Shown one piece after another: positions 34,759 to 42,869 of a stretch of 64,000 nucleotides of DNA. Where the stretch lies: NCBI GenBank assembly GCA_023474015.1, contig JAMCYN010000101.1, forward strand, positions 62,001-126,000. Reading direction: 5' to 3'. Position 1 is the stretch's first letter. Every line of letters starts with the position of its first letter. The translations under genes were made by a program, and so were the position numbers. Source of the stretch: Armatimonadota bacterium (GTDB lineage Bacteria; Armatimonadota; UBA5829). The notes under the pieces are model-generated. The model saw only the letters and a list, made by a program, of their open reading frames with translations. It was not told the origin of the DNA and ran no database searches.

Positions 34759-35123
34759 GCAAGATTGTATCAGCCGTGAATGCGATGATATCCAACATAG
34801 ATAAGGTGTCGGAGGTGCGCACCGGAACCGACAAGAAGGAGTTGTTCTTCTGCTATGACGGTAAGTACAACTGGTCTATAAGTCACAACGAAAAAGAAGA
34901 CGTGTATTACCTCTTCTATTATCCGGGTGATTACACCACTGCTCAACTGGCTGCTCTTTCTGCAGGGGATTGGCAGACGCTGCAATATCTGGCATACAAT
35001 ACTGAAGAGTTGAAGACGCGTGAGGCAAAGGAGTCTTTCGCTGAACTGTATACCACAATGAGCGAGAAGATGTATAGTGTAGACGACGTCTTGGATGACA
35101 TCATATCTGATATGCAAACATGA
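34755..35123 (+). CDS. Unknown soluble partner protein
   Basis: A 122-residue acidic protein with aromatic-rich strands (LFFCYDGKYNWSI, DVYYLFYYPGDYTT) and a long C-terminal helix. It has no recognisable catalytic motif. Translation is coupled to the membrane protein upstream (ATGA overlap), so the two probably form a complex. Function unknown; a defence or toxin-immunity role is only a guess from context. Confidence 0.6.
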   Translation: MSKIVSAVNAMISNIDKVSEVRTGTDKKELFFCYDGKYNWSISHNEKEDVYYLFYYPGDYTTAQLAALSAGDWQTLQYLAYNTEELKTREAKESFAELYTTMSEKMYSVDDVLDDIISDMQT

Positions 35124-35162
35124 GGGGGTCCAGCACACGTAACGAACAGGCACTTACATGCT

Positions 35163-35205
35163 GTCTGCATGGTCCAAGCCTTCCGCGAAATCCGCGACGT
35201 TCAAC
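35163..35205. repeat. Segment shared with 23745-23790
   Basis: GCATGGTCCAAGCCTTCCGC followed by GAAAT and CGCGA occurs in both places, inverted relative to each other. The rest of 35124-35374 shows no gene. Confidence 0.45.
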
Positions 35206-35374
35206 CTCAGTTTCGGTACGGACGTAGCCCATGTGGAGTGCGGGCGCTTGAGACCGCTTTGTCTTGCGCTGACAGAGATGGTCGTGCTAGCGAAGACTAC
35301 GCTGTAATCGAAAGACAAAGCGGCGTCGAGCCCGCCGCACTCCAAAATTCACGCCGTCAGGTGAAGTAATGAGA

Positions 35375-35429
35375 TGGCTGACCGTCTAAGGATGCGTTAG
35401 ACAATCAAAACCTTAGAGGAGGTCAGCCA
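35375..35429 (+). ncRNA. Structured leader of the IS110 transposase
   Basis: TGGCTGACC (35375-35383) pairs with GGTCAGCCA (35421-35429), enclosing a GTCTAA/TTAGAC hairpin (35384-35402) and a competing CTAAGG/CCTTAG pair. The transposase ribosome-binding site GAGGAGG lies partly in the outer stem. IS110 elements carry a bridge RNA in a non-coding end. This could be part of one, or a translational control. Confidence 0.4.
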
Positions 35430-35431
35430 AA

Positions 35432-36439
35432 ATGAAATACGGCGGTTTGGACGTGCACAAGTCATTCATCCAGGTATGTATTCTGGACCGTGAGTTGGAA
35501 TCCTGCGAGGATTTCAAGATCGACAGCAGTCGGGAATCTCTTAAGGAGTTGGAGCAACTGCTCTCGGAGACCGAATGCATAGCTTTGGAGGCTTCAAGCC
35601 ACTGGGGATGGGTGGTCGACGAACTTGACGATATGGGTGTTGAGGTTGTGCTTTCGCATCCATCGAAGACGAAAGCTATCGGCTGCGCGAAGATCAAAAC
35701 TGACAAGATAGATGCCCGTATGCTAGCCTACCTGCTATCGGCGGGTTTGTTGCCTCAGGCCCACATTCCGTGCCGTGAGGTAAGGGAAAAACGTTCATAT
35801 TTGCGCTATCGGTTTATTCTTGTGACAGCCAGGACTGCATTTAAGAACCGGATACATGCCATACTTGCGGGTTATGGTTTGCATTCGCCTTACAAGGATG
35901 TATTTTGCAAGAGCGGGGTCAAGTGGCTTGGGGCACGGAAGTTAGGTGAACTGCACCGCGAGCAGATCGACGGTTATCTTGAGATAATCAAGACACTCGA
36001 TGGGCTAATTGCTAAAGTGGACGAGTGGTTAAAACCGGCTGCTGAGCAAGATGCTCAGGCAAGATTATTGATGAGTATTAAGGGCATCAGCTACTATTCG
36101 GCCTTGTTGATTCTGGCTGAGATCGATGGCTCGTGGCGGTTCTCATCGGCTAAACATCTTGTCAGCTACGCCGGCCTTTGTCCGAGCACGCGGTCATCTG
36201 GTGGCAAGTTGCGTCATGGTCACATCACGCGCTGCGGCTCGGGGTTCCTTAGATGGGTGTTGATACAGGCGGCTCAGAAAGCGACCTGGAAGTCCAATCC
36301 GATGCACAAGTTCTATACTCGCATAAAGAACAAGAAAGGACATGCCGTGGCGAAGACGGCGGTGGCCAGGAAGCTGTTGGAGTCGATCTACCAGATGCTC
36401 AAACAAGGTGTGAAGTTCGATGCCCGCGCCTGGGCGTAA
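35432..36439 (+). CDS. IS110-family transposase
   Basis: A 335-residue DEDD recombinase. The N-terminal RuvC-like site shows D7 (GGLDVHK), E53 (ALEASS), D91 and D94 (KTDKIDARMLAYLL). The C-terminal serine domain reads VSYAGLCPSTRSSGGK and GFLRWVLIQAA. Length and motifs are intact, so this copy may be active. Element ends are not defined because the family lacks long inverted repeats. Confidence 0.93.
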   Translation: MKYGGLDVHKSFIQVCILDRELESCEDFKIDSSRESLKELEQLLSETECIALEASSHWGWVVDELDDMGVEVVLSHPSKTKAIGCAKIKTDKIDARMLAYLLSAGLLPQAHIPCREVREKRSYLRYRFILVTARTAFKNRIHAILAGYGLHSPYKDVFCKSGVKWLGARKLGELHREQIDGYLEIIKTLDGLIAKVDEWLKPAAEQDAQARLLMSIKGISYYSALLILAEIDGSWRFSSAKHLVSYAGLCPSTRSSGGKLRHGHITRCGSGFLRWVLIQAAQKATWKSNPMHKFYTRIKNKKGHAVAKTAVARKLLESIYQMLKQGVKFDARAWA

Positions 36440-36526
36440 GATATGGGGTAGCCTCTCCGAAACACAGGTCACGAGCCTCTTTCTGGTGAATAGGCGCCCC
36501 AGACAAGTTGCAGCCGACGCTCAGGT

Positions 36527-36603
36527 GTTTCGGGATTTGAGGAGCGGGCACTGGCGTATGACAATGAGATAAGAGTCCTAATCCGCTCCGGAAATCCCGA
36601 AAC
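36527..36603. repeat. Inverted repeat downstream of IS110
   Basis: GTTTCGGGATTT (36527-36538) is mirrored by AAATCCCGAAAC (36592-36603), with AGCG/CGCT also paired. It belongs to the loose GGATTT/AAATCC family seen near 42724 and 44283. The gap 36440-36802 holds no gene. Confidence 0.55.
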
Positions 36604-36615
36604 GAACCTGATCTA

Positions 36616-36685
36616 CCTCCGAAGAGACAAAGCTCGGCGGGAGCCCTTCGACCTTGCTCAGGACAAGCCTCGCCCTCCCTTCTCG
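36616..36685. repeat. Composite repeat (copy of the ccmF insert)
   Basis: CCTCCGAAGAGAC and AAGCTCGGCG, as in ccmF, but interrupted at 36643-36667 by the CCCTTCGAC...GCTCAGGACA element before CTCGCCCTCCC resumes. One repeat has therefore inserted into another. Confidence 0.55.
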
Positions 36686-36754
36686 CGTCATTCGTCCCCC
36701 TGCGCGCGATTCGCGATTCAAAACGCCGGACGTGATTAGAAAAACAGTTTCTGC

Positions 36755-36760
36755 TATACT
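36755..36760 (+). promoter_or_regulatory. -10 box of the DRE-TIM/PDC gene
   Basis: TATACT about 42 bases before the ATG, followed by AAAGGAG near 36786. Confidence 0.45.
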
Positions 36761-36802
36761 ATACGTGGTAACGCCGGAGGCTAGAAAGGAGCGCGAGCTT
36801 CT

Positions 36803-38611
36803 ATGATTTCCAAAGACCCAAGATGGGGACTGCTGCATGCGGTAACAAGGCGCGAGGTCCTCGACATTCCCGAGCCGAACCTGCTGCGGGAGATGTTCCC
36901 ATATGTGGAAGTGCCCAGGATCATCTTCGACGGCAAGAGCGTGCCGATGGAGCCCGCACGAGACATATTCATCACGGACACCACGTTCCGCGATGGTCAG
37001 CAGGCGCGCCCTCCATACACGGTGGAGCAGATGGTGCGCATCTACGACATGTTGAGCAGGCTGGGCGGGCCGAACGGAGTCATCCGCGCGAGCGAGTTCT
37101 TTCTCTACAGCGAAAAGGACAAGGAAGCCGTGCGCCGGTGCATGGAGCTCGGGCACAGGTACCCGGAGGTCACCGGCTGGATCAGGGCCACCAAGGAAGA
37201 TTTTCAGATCGTCAAGAGCATGGGCCTTAAGGAAACCGGCATCCTCACCTCGGCGTCGGACTACCACATATTTCTGAAGTTCAAGAAGACAAGGGCGCAG
37301 ATATTGCATCAGTATCTCGACCTGGTTACTACGGCGCTCGATGCCGGCCTGGACTCGGTGAGATGCCACCTGGAAGACATCACGCGCGCCGACTTCCCCG
37401 GCTTCATCATTCCCTTCGTTCAGAAGCTAATGGACCTGGCGAAAGAGTCCGGCAAGGTGATCAAAGTAAGGCTGTGCGACACCATGGGCTATGGCCTACC
37501 GTATGCCGAGGCGGCGCTGCCTCGAAGCATACCAAAAATGATATACGCCATGACCCACGAATGCGGCGTGCCAAGCGAATGGCTGGAATGGCACGGGCAC
37601 AACGACTTCCACAAGGTCCTCGTCAACTCGACAACGGCCTGGCTGTATGGCTGCGGCGCGGCGAACTGCGCCCTCCTCGGCTTCGGCGAGCGAACCGGCA
37701 ACCCGCCGCTCGAAGGCGCGATCATGGACTACATCGCCTTGAAGGGCGACACGAACGGCATCGACACCCGGGTAATCACGGAGATAGCGGATTACTTCAG
37801 AAGCGAAATCGATACGGACATTCCGCCGGGGTATCCGTTCATCGGCACCAATTTCAATGTGACCAGCGCGGGGATTCATGCGGACGGCATGATGAAGAAC
37901 GAAGAGATTTACAACATCTTCGATACGAACAAGATACTCAGCCGCCCCGCGCGCGTCAACGTGACCGATAAGTCCGGCGTCGCGGGAATCGCTCACTGGG
38001 TCAACAGCTATCTCGGCCTGAAGTTCGAGGTGGCGCTGGACAAGCGTCACGTCGGCCTCATCGCGATAAACGAGTGGGTCCGCGACCAGTATTCAGCCGG
38101 GCGGGTAACATCAATCTCCGATGAAGAGATGCTGATGCAGGCCCGTATGCACCTGCACGAATACTTCAAGAGCGACTTCGACAAGCTCCGGGAGCACGCG
38201 CTGGACCTCTCAGAGAAGATCGTCAAGCGGTTGGCGGACGACGCGCGCATCCAGGGCATGGACCACGAGAAAATCGAGCCGGTGCTAGAGACAGCACTGG
38301 AGCAGTTGCCGTTCGTCCAGTTTATCTATGTCACCGACATCAACGGCAGGCGCATCACAAAGAACGTCACGCAGCCTCAATACCGGGAGGAATACGAAGC
38401 CCTCAGGCCGAACGAGGACCTCTCCGACAGGGAGTGGTTCCACGGGGCGCTCAACTCCGGAGGCGACGTATTCATCACCGACTTCTACAAGTCTCGAATT
38501 ACCGGTATACTCTGCATCACGGTCGCGGCCACGATTATGAACAGCGATGGCGAATCTGTCGGCGTGATCGGCGCGGACCTCAAGTTCGAGGAACTGGCCA
38601 GGATGCTCTAG
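36803..38611 (+). CDS. DRE-TIM carboligase fused to a PDC/Cache-like domain
   Basis: A 602-residue protein. Residues 55-400 form an HMGL-like barrel of the isopropylmalate/homocitrate synthase superfamily, with DTTFRDGQQ (R63-D64) and the metal site WHGHNDFH. The LeuA allosteric domain is absent. After a helical linker, residues from about 495 resemble a PDC-type sensor: YVTDINGRRIT, DLSDREWF, and ITDFYKSRITGILCITVAA with GVIGADLKFEEL. PDC domains normally sit outside the membrane in receptors. Here no signal or membrane helix is seen, so a small molecule may control a cytoplasmic enzyme. The acyl substrate is unknown. Confidence 0.75.
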   Translation: MISKDPRWGLLHAVTRREVLDIPEPNLLREMFPYVEVPRIIFDGKSVPMEPARDIFITDTTFRDGQQARPPYTVEQMVRIYDMLSRLGGPNGVIRASEFFLYSEKDKEAVRRCMELGHRYPEVTGWIRATKEDFQIVKSMGLKETGILTSASDYHIFLKFKKTRAQILHQYLDLVTTALDAGLDSVRCHLEDITRADFPGFIIPFVQKLMDLAKESGKVIKVRLCDTMGYGLPYAEAALPRSIPKMIYAMTHECGVPSEWLEWHGHNDFHKVLVNSTTAWLYGCGAANCALLGFGERTGNPPLEGAIMDYIALKGDTNGIDTRVITEIADYFRSEIDTDIPPGYPFIGTNFNVTSAGIHADGMMKNEEIYNIFDTNKILSRPARVNVTDKSGVAGIAHWVNSYLGLKFEVALDKRHVGLIAINEWVRDQYSAGRVTSISDEEMLMQARMHLHEYFKSDFDKLREHALDLSEKIVKRLADDARIQGMDHEKIEPVLETALEQLPFVQFIYVTDINGRRITKNVTQPQYREEYEALRPNEDLSDREWFHGALNSGGDVFITDFYKSRITGILCITVAATIMNSDGESVGVIGADLKFEELARML

Positions 38612-38623
38612 CAAAAATACCAA

Positions 38624-38652
38624 TTGCCAGCAGTCAATCTCTGCTGTATAAT
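38624..38652 (+). promoter_or_regulatory. Promoter of the SigH-like gene
   Basis: TTGCCA (38624-38629), 17-base spacer, TATAAT (38647-38652), 84 bases before the ATG. Confidence 0.7.
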
Positions 38653-38736
38653 TCAGGTATACGGCAAAAAGTTGTACAGTGCTTGTCGGGCTTTCTTTGC
38701 GGAACCTGGACAAGCATAGACTCGACGGAGGATAGG

Positions 38737-39378
38737 ATGAAAACGCCAGGATGCCTGGCCGGCTCCTATTATGACCGCCTCCCCGATCAGATGGTGGTGA
38801 GCCTGGCACAAGCGGGCGATGCTTCCGCGACGGAGCACTTGCTCTATAAATATCGCAGCCTCGTGCGGACCAAGATCCGCTCCTACTTCCTGATGGGAGC
38901 GGAGAAAGACGATTTGCTGCAGGTCGGAATGATCGGTTTGTGGCAGTCCGTGATGGACTACTCCGCCGAGAAGGACATATCGTTCCTTTCGTTCGCCCGA
39001 ATCTGCATAGAGCGTCACGTCATCACCGCCATCAAAACGGCTACCCGGCAAAAGCAAGCTCCGCTCAACAGCGCCATCTCACTCGACTACTGCATGGAAG
39101 AAGCCGACTCCGACTTCAACCTCGAGGAAGTCCTGATTTCCGGCGTTGAGCTTGATCCCGAGGAGATGATGCTGCGCAGGGAGGACGCGCGCAAGCTGCG
39201 GAACTCTCTCAAACGACTCCTCTCCACATTTGAATGGGAAGTCCTCAAACTATACCACCTCGGCAAATCCTATCGTGAGATCGCGGTAGACCTCGAATGC
39301 AACGCGAAGTCGGTCGACAACGCCCTGGGCCGGATCAAACGCAAAGTCGCCATTAGCCCCGAGATGATACTACACTAA
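38737..39378 (+). CDS. SigH-like sigma-70 family factor
   Basis: A 213-residue alternative sigma factor. Region 2 includes LLYKYRSLVRTKIRSYFL, DLLQVGMIGLW and SFARICIERHVITAIK; region 4 includes EWEVLKLYHLGKSYREIAVDL with the helix-turn-helix and NAKSVDNALGRIKRK. It most resembles the sporulation/stationary-phase SigH group, but sporulation cannot be inferred. The ATG has GGAGGATAGG upstream. No anti-sigma gene is adjacent. Confidence 0.87.
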   Translation: MKTPGCLAGSYYDRLPDQMVVSLAQAGDASATEHLLYKYRSLVRTKIRSYFLMGAEKDDLLQVGMIGLWQSVMDYSAEKDISFLSFARICIERHVITAIKTATRQKQAPLNSAISLDYCMEEADSDFNLEEVLISGVELDPEEMMLRREDARKLRNSLKRLLSTFEWEVLKLYHLGKSYREIAVDLECNAKSVDNALGRIKRKVAISPEMILH

Positions 39379-39379
39379 G

Positions 39380-39469
39380 AAGGGAATTATAAATTAGGAA
39401 TTTTGAATTATGAATTGAAGGGAGGGCCCCTTCCCCAATTCAAAATTCATAATTCACAATTCAAAATGT
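39380..39469. repeat. Heptamer palindrome variant (GAATTATGAA type)
   Basis: GAATTAT/GAATTTT units mirrored by AATTCAAAA/AATTCATAA around GGGAGGGCCCC. It lies between the sigma gene and the DNA methyltransferase gene and encodes the latter's last residues. Confidence 0.7.
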
Positions 39470-40302
39470 CCCGCGTTGCCGTTATTCCGAAACACGAGTA
39501 TATACTGGTGGTGTATGTTCGAGACAAACGCGAACGGCAGGCCATAGGGGTAGAGGTTCTTGTTGTCCTGCACCAGGACCGTGATCCCCTCCAGCGTGAA
39601 TCCCACTGACTCCATCACCCGGCTGATGTCCGCGTGATACGCCACGAAGCGCGACTTGTGCCGGAAATCCGAGACAACCACGCACATGTAGCTCTTCTTC
39701 TTCAATACACGGCGGCATTCACCGAAGACCCTGCCTAGCTCGGCCAGGAAATCGTCGTAGGATTCGAGGTTCCCGAGGTCGTTGATCTCATCGCTGTAGC
39801 GCGTGTTCAGGCCCTTGCTCTTGCGCTCGGCCTTGACCTTGTGGTCCCAGTCCTTACGCAGGATCATCCAATATGGCGGGCTGGTAACGATGAAGTCGAA
39901 CGCGGAATCGTCGAGTTCAGACATCACCTCGCGGGCATCGCCGGTGAGCACGGCCTGCTCCAGCGCGGGGTTCTCGGCGGACGAGCGTTTGCGGGCCACA
40001 TCCGCCCAATAGTCGACAAGCTCGATACCAGTCCCCTGCCTGCCGCATTGGGCGCATGCGACAAGCGTCGAGCCGCTTCCGACAAACGGATCGAGCACGT
40101 GCCCGCCGGGCTTGGTGAAGAAGTCGATCAGCCGGACGATATCCGATTCGGCGAACGTGGCGGGGTGCTGCGCTTTGAGCTTGTCGCGCTGAGGGGGCCG
40201 GCTGAACCACACGCTCTTGGTCTCGATCATCCATTCCGTGTTGGTCAGCTCGTTGAGCGAATTTCTGGAGTCAACTGACGATTCGATAGTGCCTGACATC
40301 AC
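39454..40302 (-). CDS. DNA N4/N6 methyltransferase, apparently orphan
   Basis: A 282-residue adenine or cytosine-N4 methyltransferase. The SAM-binding motif LDPFVGSGST precedes the catalytic TSPPYW, the order of gamma-type enzymes. No restriction nuclease or specificity gene is adjacent, so it may act in regulation or be a remnant of a system. The C-terminus (GNAGHFEL) lies in a heptamer palindrome. Confidence 0.85.
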   Translation of the reverse strand: MMSGTIESSVDSRNSLNELTNTEWMIETKSVWFSRPPQRDKLKAQHPATFAESDIVRLIDFFTKPGGHVLDPFVGSGSTLVACAQCGRQGTGIELVDYWADVARKRSSAENPALEQAVLTGDAREVMSELDDSAFDFIVTSPPYWMILRKDWDHKVKAERKSKGLNTRYSDEINDLGNLESYDDFLAELGRVFGECRRVLKKKSYMCVVVSDFRHKSRFVAYHADISRVMESVGFTLEGITVLVQDNKNLYPYGLPFAFVSNIHHQYILVFRNNGNAGHFEL

Positions 40303-40350
40303 AGATTAGTTAGTCACGTGAGCGGCACTTCCCTTCTGTTCCCTACCCGA

Positions 40351-41331
40351 CTAATCCATCAGGAACGTCACATTCCAACCTGCCAGGAAATGGCTTTTTT
40401 GCTCCTCGGCGAGGATGGTTTCGCCGTCCGAGTCGGATATCACCGCTATGTTCCTCGCATTGCCGTCCACACGCACGGCCTTGACCTCCAACGGCCTGCT
40501 TCCGGTGCGCTTTGCGTTCGCGATGTCGGTTACAAACCCAGCTATGCCATGGTCCTCCATGAACTCTATAGTAGGCAGCTTCTTGGGATCGGGATAGACA
40601 TTGTCCCCACCCTCGCTGGTGATGGCCGGACTCATGCACCGCCTCAGGCCCAGCCCTCGGCAATCGACAAGAAGGCCGGTATAGCCGTCAGTGACGACCC
40701 GATCGGTCGGATCGGTCGGCTGGGTCGGAGTGGTGGGAGCAGTCGGGGCGCCCGTGGGCGCGAGGCACTTGGCCAATACTCCCGCAAGCTCGGACCGGGT
40801 GATTGGGTCCATAGGACGGAGATTCGGTTCGGCTTCCACGTAGCCGTGGTCGACTGCGAACGCGATGCACTTCACCCCCCAAACCGGGATCGACTTCGTA
40901 TCGCCGTACCTGGCCAGTATGCTGTCGGTGTCGCTCACCGATTCCATGGCTAGCTTGTCCGCCGCACTGCGAACTATGAGCATAATGGCACGGATTCGCG
41001 AGAGACCCTGCTTGGGTTTATCGGCCTTGAAGTCGGTCTTGGACATATTCGGGCAGGCGATCAGTAGGCGCTCCAAGACCTTCGCAAACGATTCCTCGTT
41101 CACCGGATCGGCCGGTCGGAAGTTGCCGTCCGGAAACGGTTGCATAATACGTCGGTCGATCACGCGCTCGATCTCAAGCCTGCGCGAGTCGCCGTCGATG
41201 TCCTTGGCGACCGGCCCGGCGACGGCGGCCTCCGGCTTCGGTGGCTCTTCATCCAAGCCTGAGAACGCGATACCCGGAAGGCACAGCGCAATACCAATAA
41301 CTAACAGAGCAACAACCCCGGTTCGTGACAT
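40351..41331 (-). CDS. Secreted SLH-domain protein
   Basis: A 326-residue exported protein. A signal peptide (about 1-24) is followed by two SLH-like repeats (IMQPFPDGNFRPADPVNEES and GYVEAEPNLRPMDPITRSE), a Thr/Pro linker with TAPTTPTQPT, and a C-terminal domain with GLLVDCRGLGLRRCMSPAI, seen in some envelope proteins. SLH domains anchor proteins to cell-wall polymers. ATG 41331 has AGGAGG eight bases upstream. Confidence 0.82.
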   Translation of the reverse strand: MSRTGVVALLVIGIALCLPGIAFSGLDEEPPKPEAAVAGPVAKDIDGDSRRLEIERVIDRRIMQPFPDGNFRPADPVNEESFAKVLERLLIACPNMSKTDFKADKPKQGLSRIRAIMLIVRSAADKLAMESVSDTDSILARYGDTKSIPVWGVKCIAFAVDHGYVEAEPNLRPMDPITRSELAGVLAKCLAPTGAPTAPTTPTQPTDPTDRVVTDGYTGLLVDCRGLGLRRCMSPAITSEGGDNVYPDPKKLPTIEFMEDHGIAGFVTDIANAKRTGSRPLEVKAVRVDGNARNIAVISDSDGETILAEEQKSHFLAGWNVTFLMD

Positions 41332-41404
41332 AGCAGCCACCTCCTATCGAAATTATGCCACATATTAGCAGCGGGGCATAACATTGTCAATCGAAAAGAC
41401 AGCA

Positions 41405-41560
41405 GAAGGGAATTTACCACGAAAACCCGAAAGGACGAAAACCCGAAATGGGAAGGGAGGGATTCGGAAATCCGGACGAACGCACACTTCCCTTCTGTTC
41501 CCTGTTCCCTCTTCCCTATTCCCTATTCCCTGTTCCCTACTGTTGCCTGTTGCCTCCCCT
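41405..41560. repeat. Long heptamer element upstream of the kinase
   Basis: Units of CGAAAACC and GTTCCCT/ATTCCCT types on either side of a GGGAAGGGAG core. Its right end supplies the -35 box of the kinase promoter. Confidence 0.6.
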
Positions 41561-41572
41561 AAGCTATATAAT
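41543..41572 (+). promoter_or_regulatory. Kinase promoter with repeat-derived -35 box
   Basis: TTGCCT (41543-41548), 18-base spacer, TATAAT (41567-41572). The -35 box is part of the heptamer repeat. Transcription would start near 41579, excluding upstream start codons. Confidence 0.55.
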
Positions 41573-41603
41573 GCTGTTGTCGAATCGAGAGGACACTATC
41601 ATA

Positions 41604-42707
41604 ATGGCCACACTGAGTAACGTCGAATCCCCGGAACGCGGGGTCATACTTCTGGGTAAGGACTACAGGATAGCCTTCGCGAACAGGCGCGCCGCTGAGG
41701 TATTTAACATCCCAGTCGAGAGTCTGATCGGCTCGGAGGTTCCGGGTTCGGTCGAGCGTCGGGCGCCGGATGACACGGAAGTCGTGGAGGAGGTGCTGGA
41801 CTCCCTCGGTGAAGGATCTATCTTCCATCGCTACTCCGCCCCGGTCTATTCATCGGATGGCAGGCTCGGGGGAAGAGTCGAGATATATAGCGACATCACC
41901 GCCAGGCGGCAGCTCGAACAGGAGATACTTGAGCAGAATCGCGAGCTTGCCGATCTGAACGCCCAGCTCGAGGAAGCCCAGGAGCAACTGATCCATTCGG
42001 AGAGGCTGCGCACCCTTGGCGAGATGGCGGCGGGGGTCGCTCACGACATCAACAACGTCCTCGGGATTATATTGGGTAACGCGCAGATTGCACGGCGCAA
42101 GCTCGGCGACGACGCACCGGTGCTCAAGAGCATCGACGCCATCGAGCTTGCGGCGAAGGATGCGGCTGAGACGGTCCGCCGGCTTCGCGAGATCGGCAAG
42201 CCGGTCGACGGCTCGGGCTATCTGCCGGTCAACCTGAGCGATATCGTTGAGGACGTGATTCACGGCGCGGTGCCCGCGTGGAACGAATACGGCCCGCGCG
42301 ACGCCGAGGGGGTATCGGTTGAGACCAGTCTTGCCCCCGGCTGTATCGTGACGGGAAACGCCTCGGAACTAAGAGAGGCTCTGGCGAACGTGATGCTCAA
42401 CGCCGCCCAAGCCATCGAGGCCTCGGGCAAGATAGCTGTGATCACGACCCACGACGACATCCACGCCGACCTGATCGTGCGGGACAACGGCGTCGGTATG
42501 AGCGAGGAGACAAAGGCCAGGCTCTTCGACCCGTTCTTCACCACTCGCGGCGCGCAGGGCACGGGCCTCGGGATGAGTATGGTCGATGCAATCGCAATAA
42601 GACACCGAGGAAAAGTGATGGTCGACTCCGAAGAAGGTAAAGGAACCACGGTGACCCTGCGGTTTCCGTTGTATAATGCAGAATGCAGATTGCAGAATGC
42701 AGAATAA
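41604..42707 (+). CDS. PAS-domain sensor histidine kinase
   Basis: A 367-residue soluble kinase. A PAS domain (about 8-110) is joined by a coiled coil (EQNRELADLNAQLEEAQEQL) to an NtrB-like transmitter: H box GVAHDINNVLG (His about 146), N box LANVMLNAAQA, G1 VRDNGVGMS, F box LFDPFFTT and G2 GTGLGMSMV. It probably phosphorylates the NtrC-type regulator that follows. ATG 41604 has GAGAGGA upstream. The last ten residues (LYNAECRLQNAE) come from a half heptamer repeat. Confidence 0.9.
   Translation: MATLSNVESPERGVILLGKDYRIAFANRRAAEVFNIPVESLIGSEVPGSVERRAPDDTEVVEEVLDSLGEGSIFHRYSAPVYSSDGRLGGRVEIYSDITARRQLEQEILEQNRELADLNAQLEEAQEQLIHSERLRTLGEMAAGVAHDINNVLGIILGNAQIARRKLGDDAPVLKSIDAIELAAKDAAETVRRLREIGKPVDGSGYLPVNLSDIVEDVIHGAVPAWNEYGPRDAEGVSVETSLAPGCIVTGNASELREALANVMLNAAQAIEASGKIAVITTHDDIHADLIVRDNGVGMSEETKARLFDPFFTTRGAQGTGLGMSMVDAIAIRHRGKVMVDSEEGKGTTVTLRFPLYNAECRLQNAE
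42676..42704. repeat. Half heptamer element at the kinase C-terminus
   Basis: Tandem AATGCAG/ATTGCAG units that supply the kinase's C-terminal codons and stop. Confidence 0.6.
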
Positions 42708-42723
42708 ATGGAGCGCACGTTGG

Positions 42724-42860
42724 TCCGGATATGTTATCCGGGACCTCCCCGGCAATCTCGGGATTTGAAATCCCGCTAGCCTTCACTCTGTGCGAGGGGA
42801 TCACAGATCCCCAGATTGCCCCACCGTCCCGGATTACAAATCCGGACGAACGGGGCACTT
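42724..42860. repeat. GGATTT-type palindromes
   Basis: TCCGGATA/TATCCGGGA, GGGATTTGAAATCCC and GGATTACAAATCC palindromes in series between the kinase and regulator genes. Similar palindromes occur at 44283-44343. Confidence 0.55.
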
Positions 42861-42869
42861 CCGAACGGT

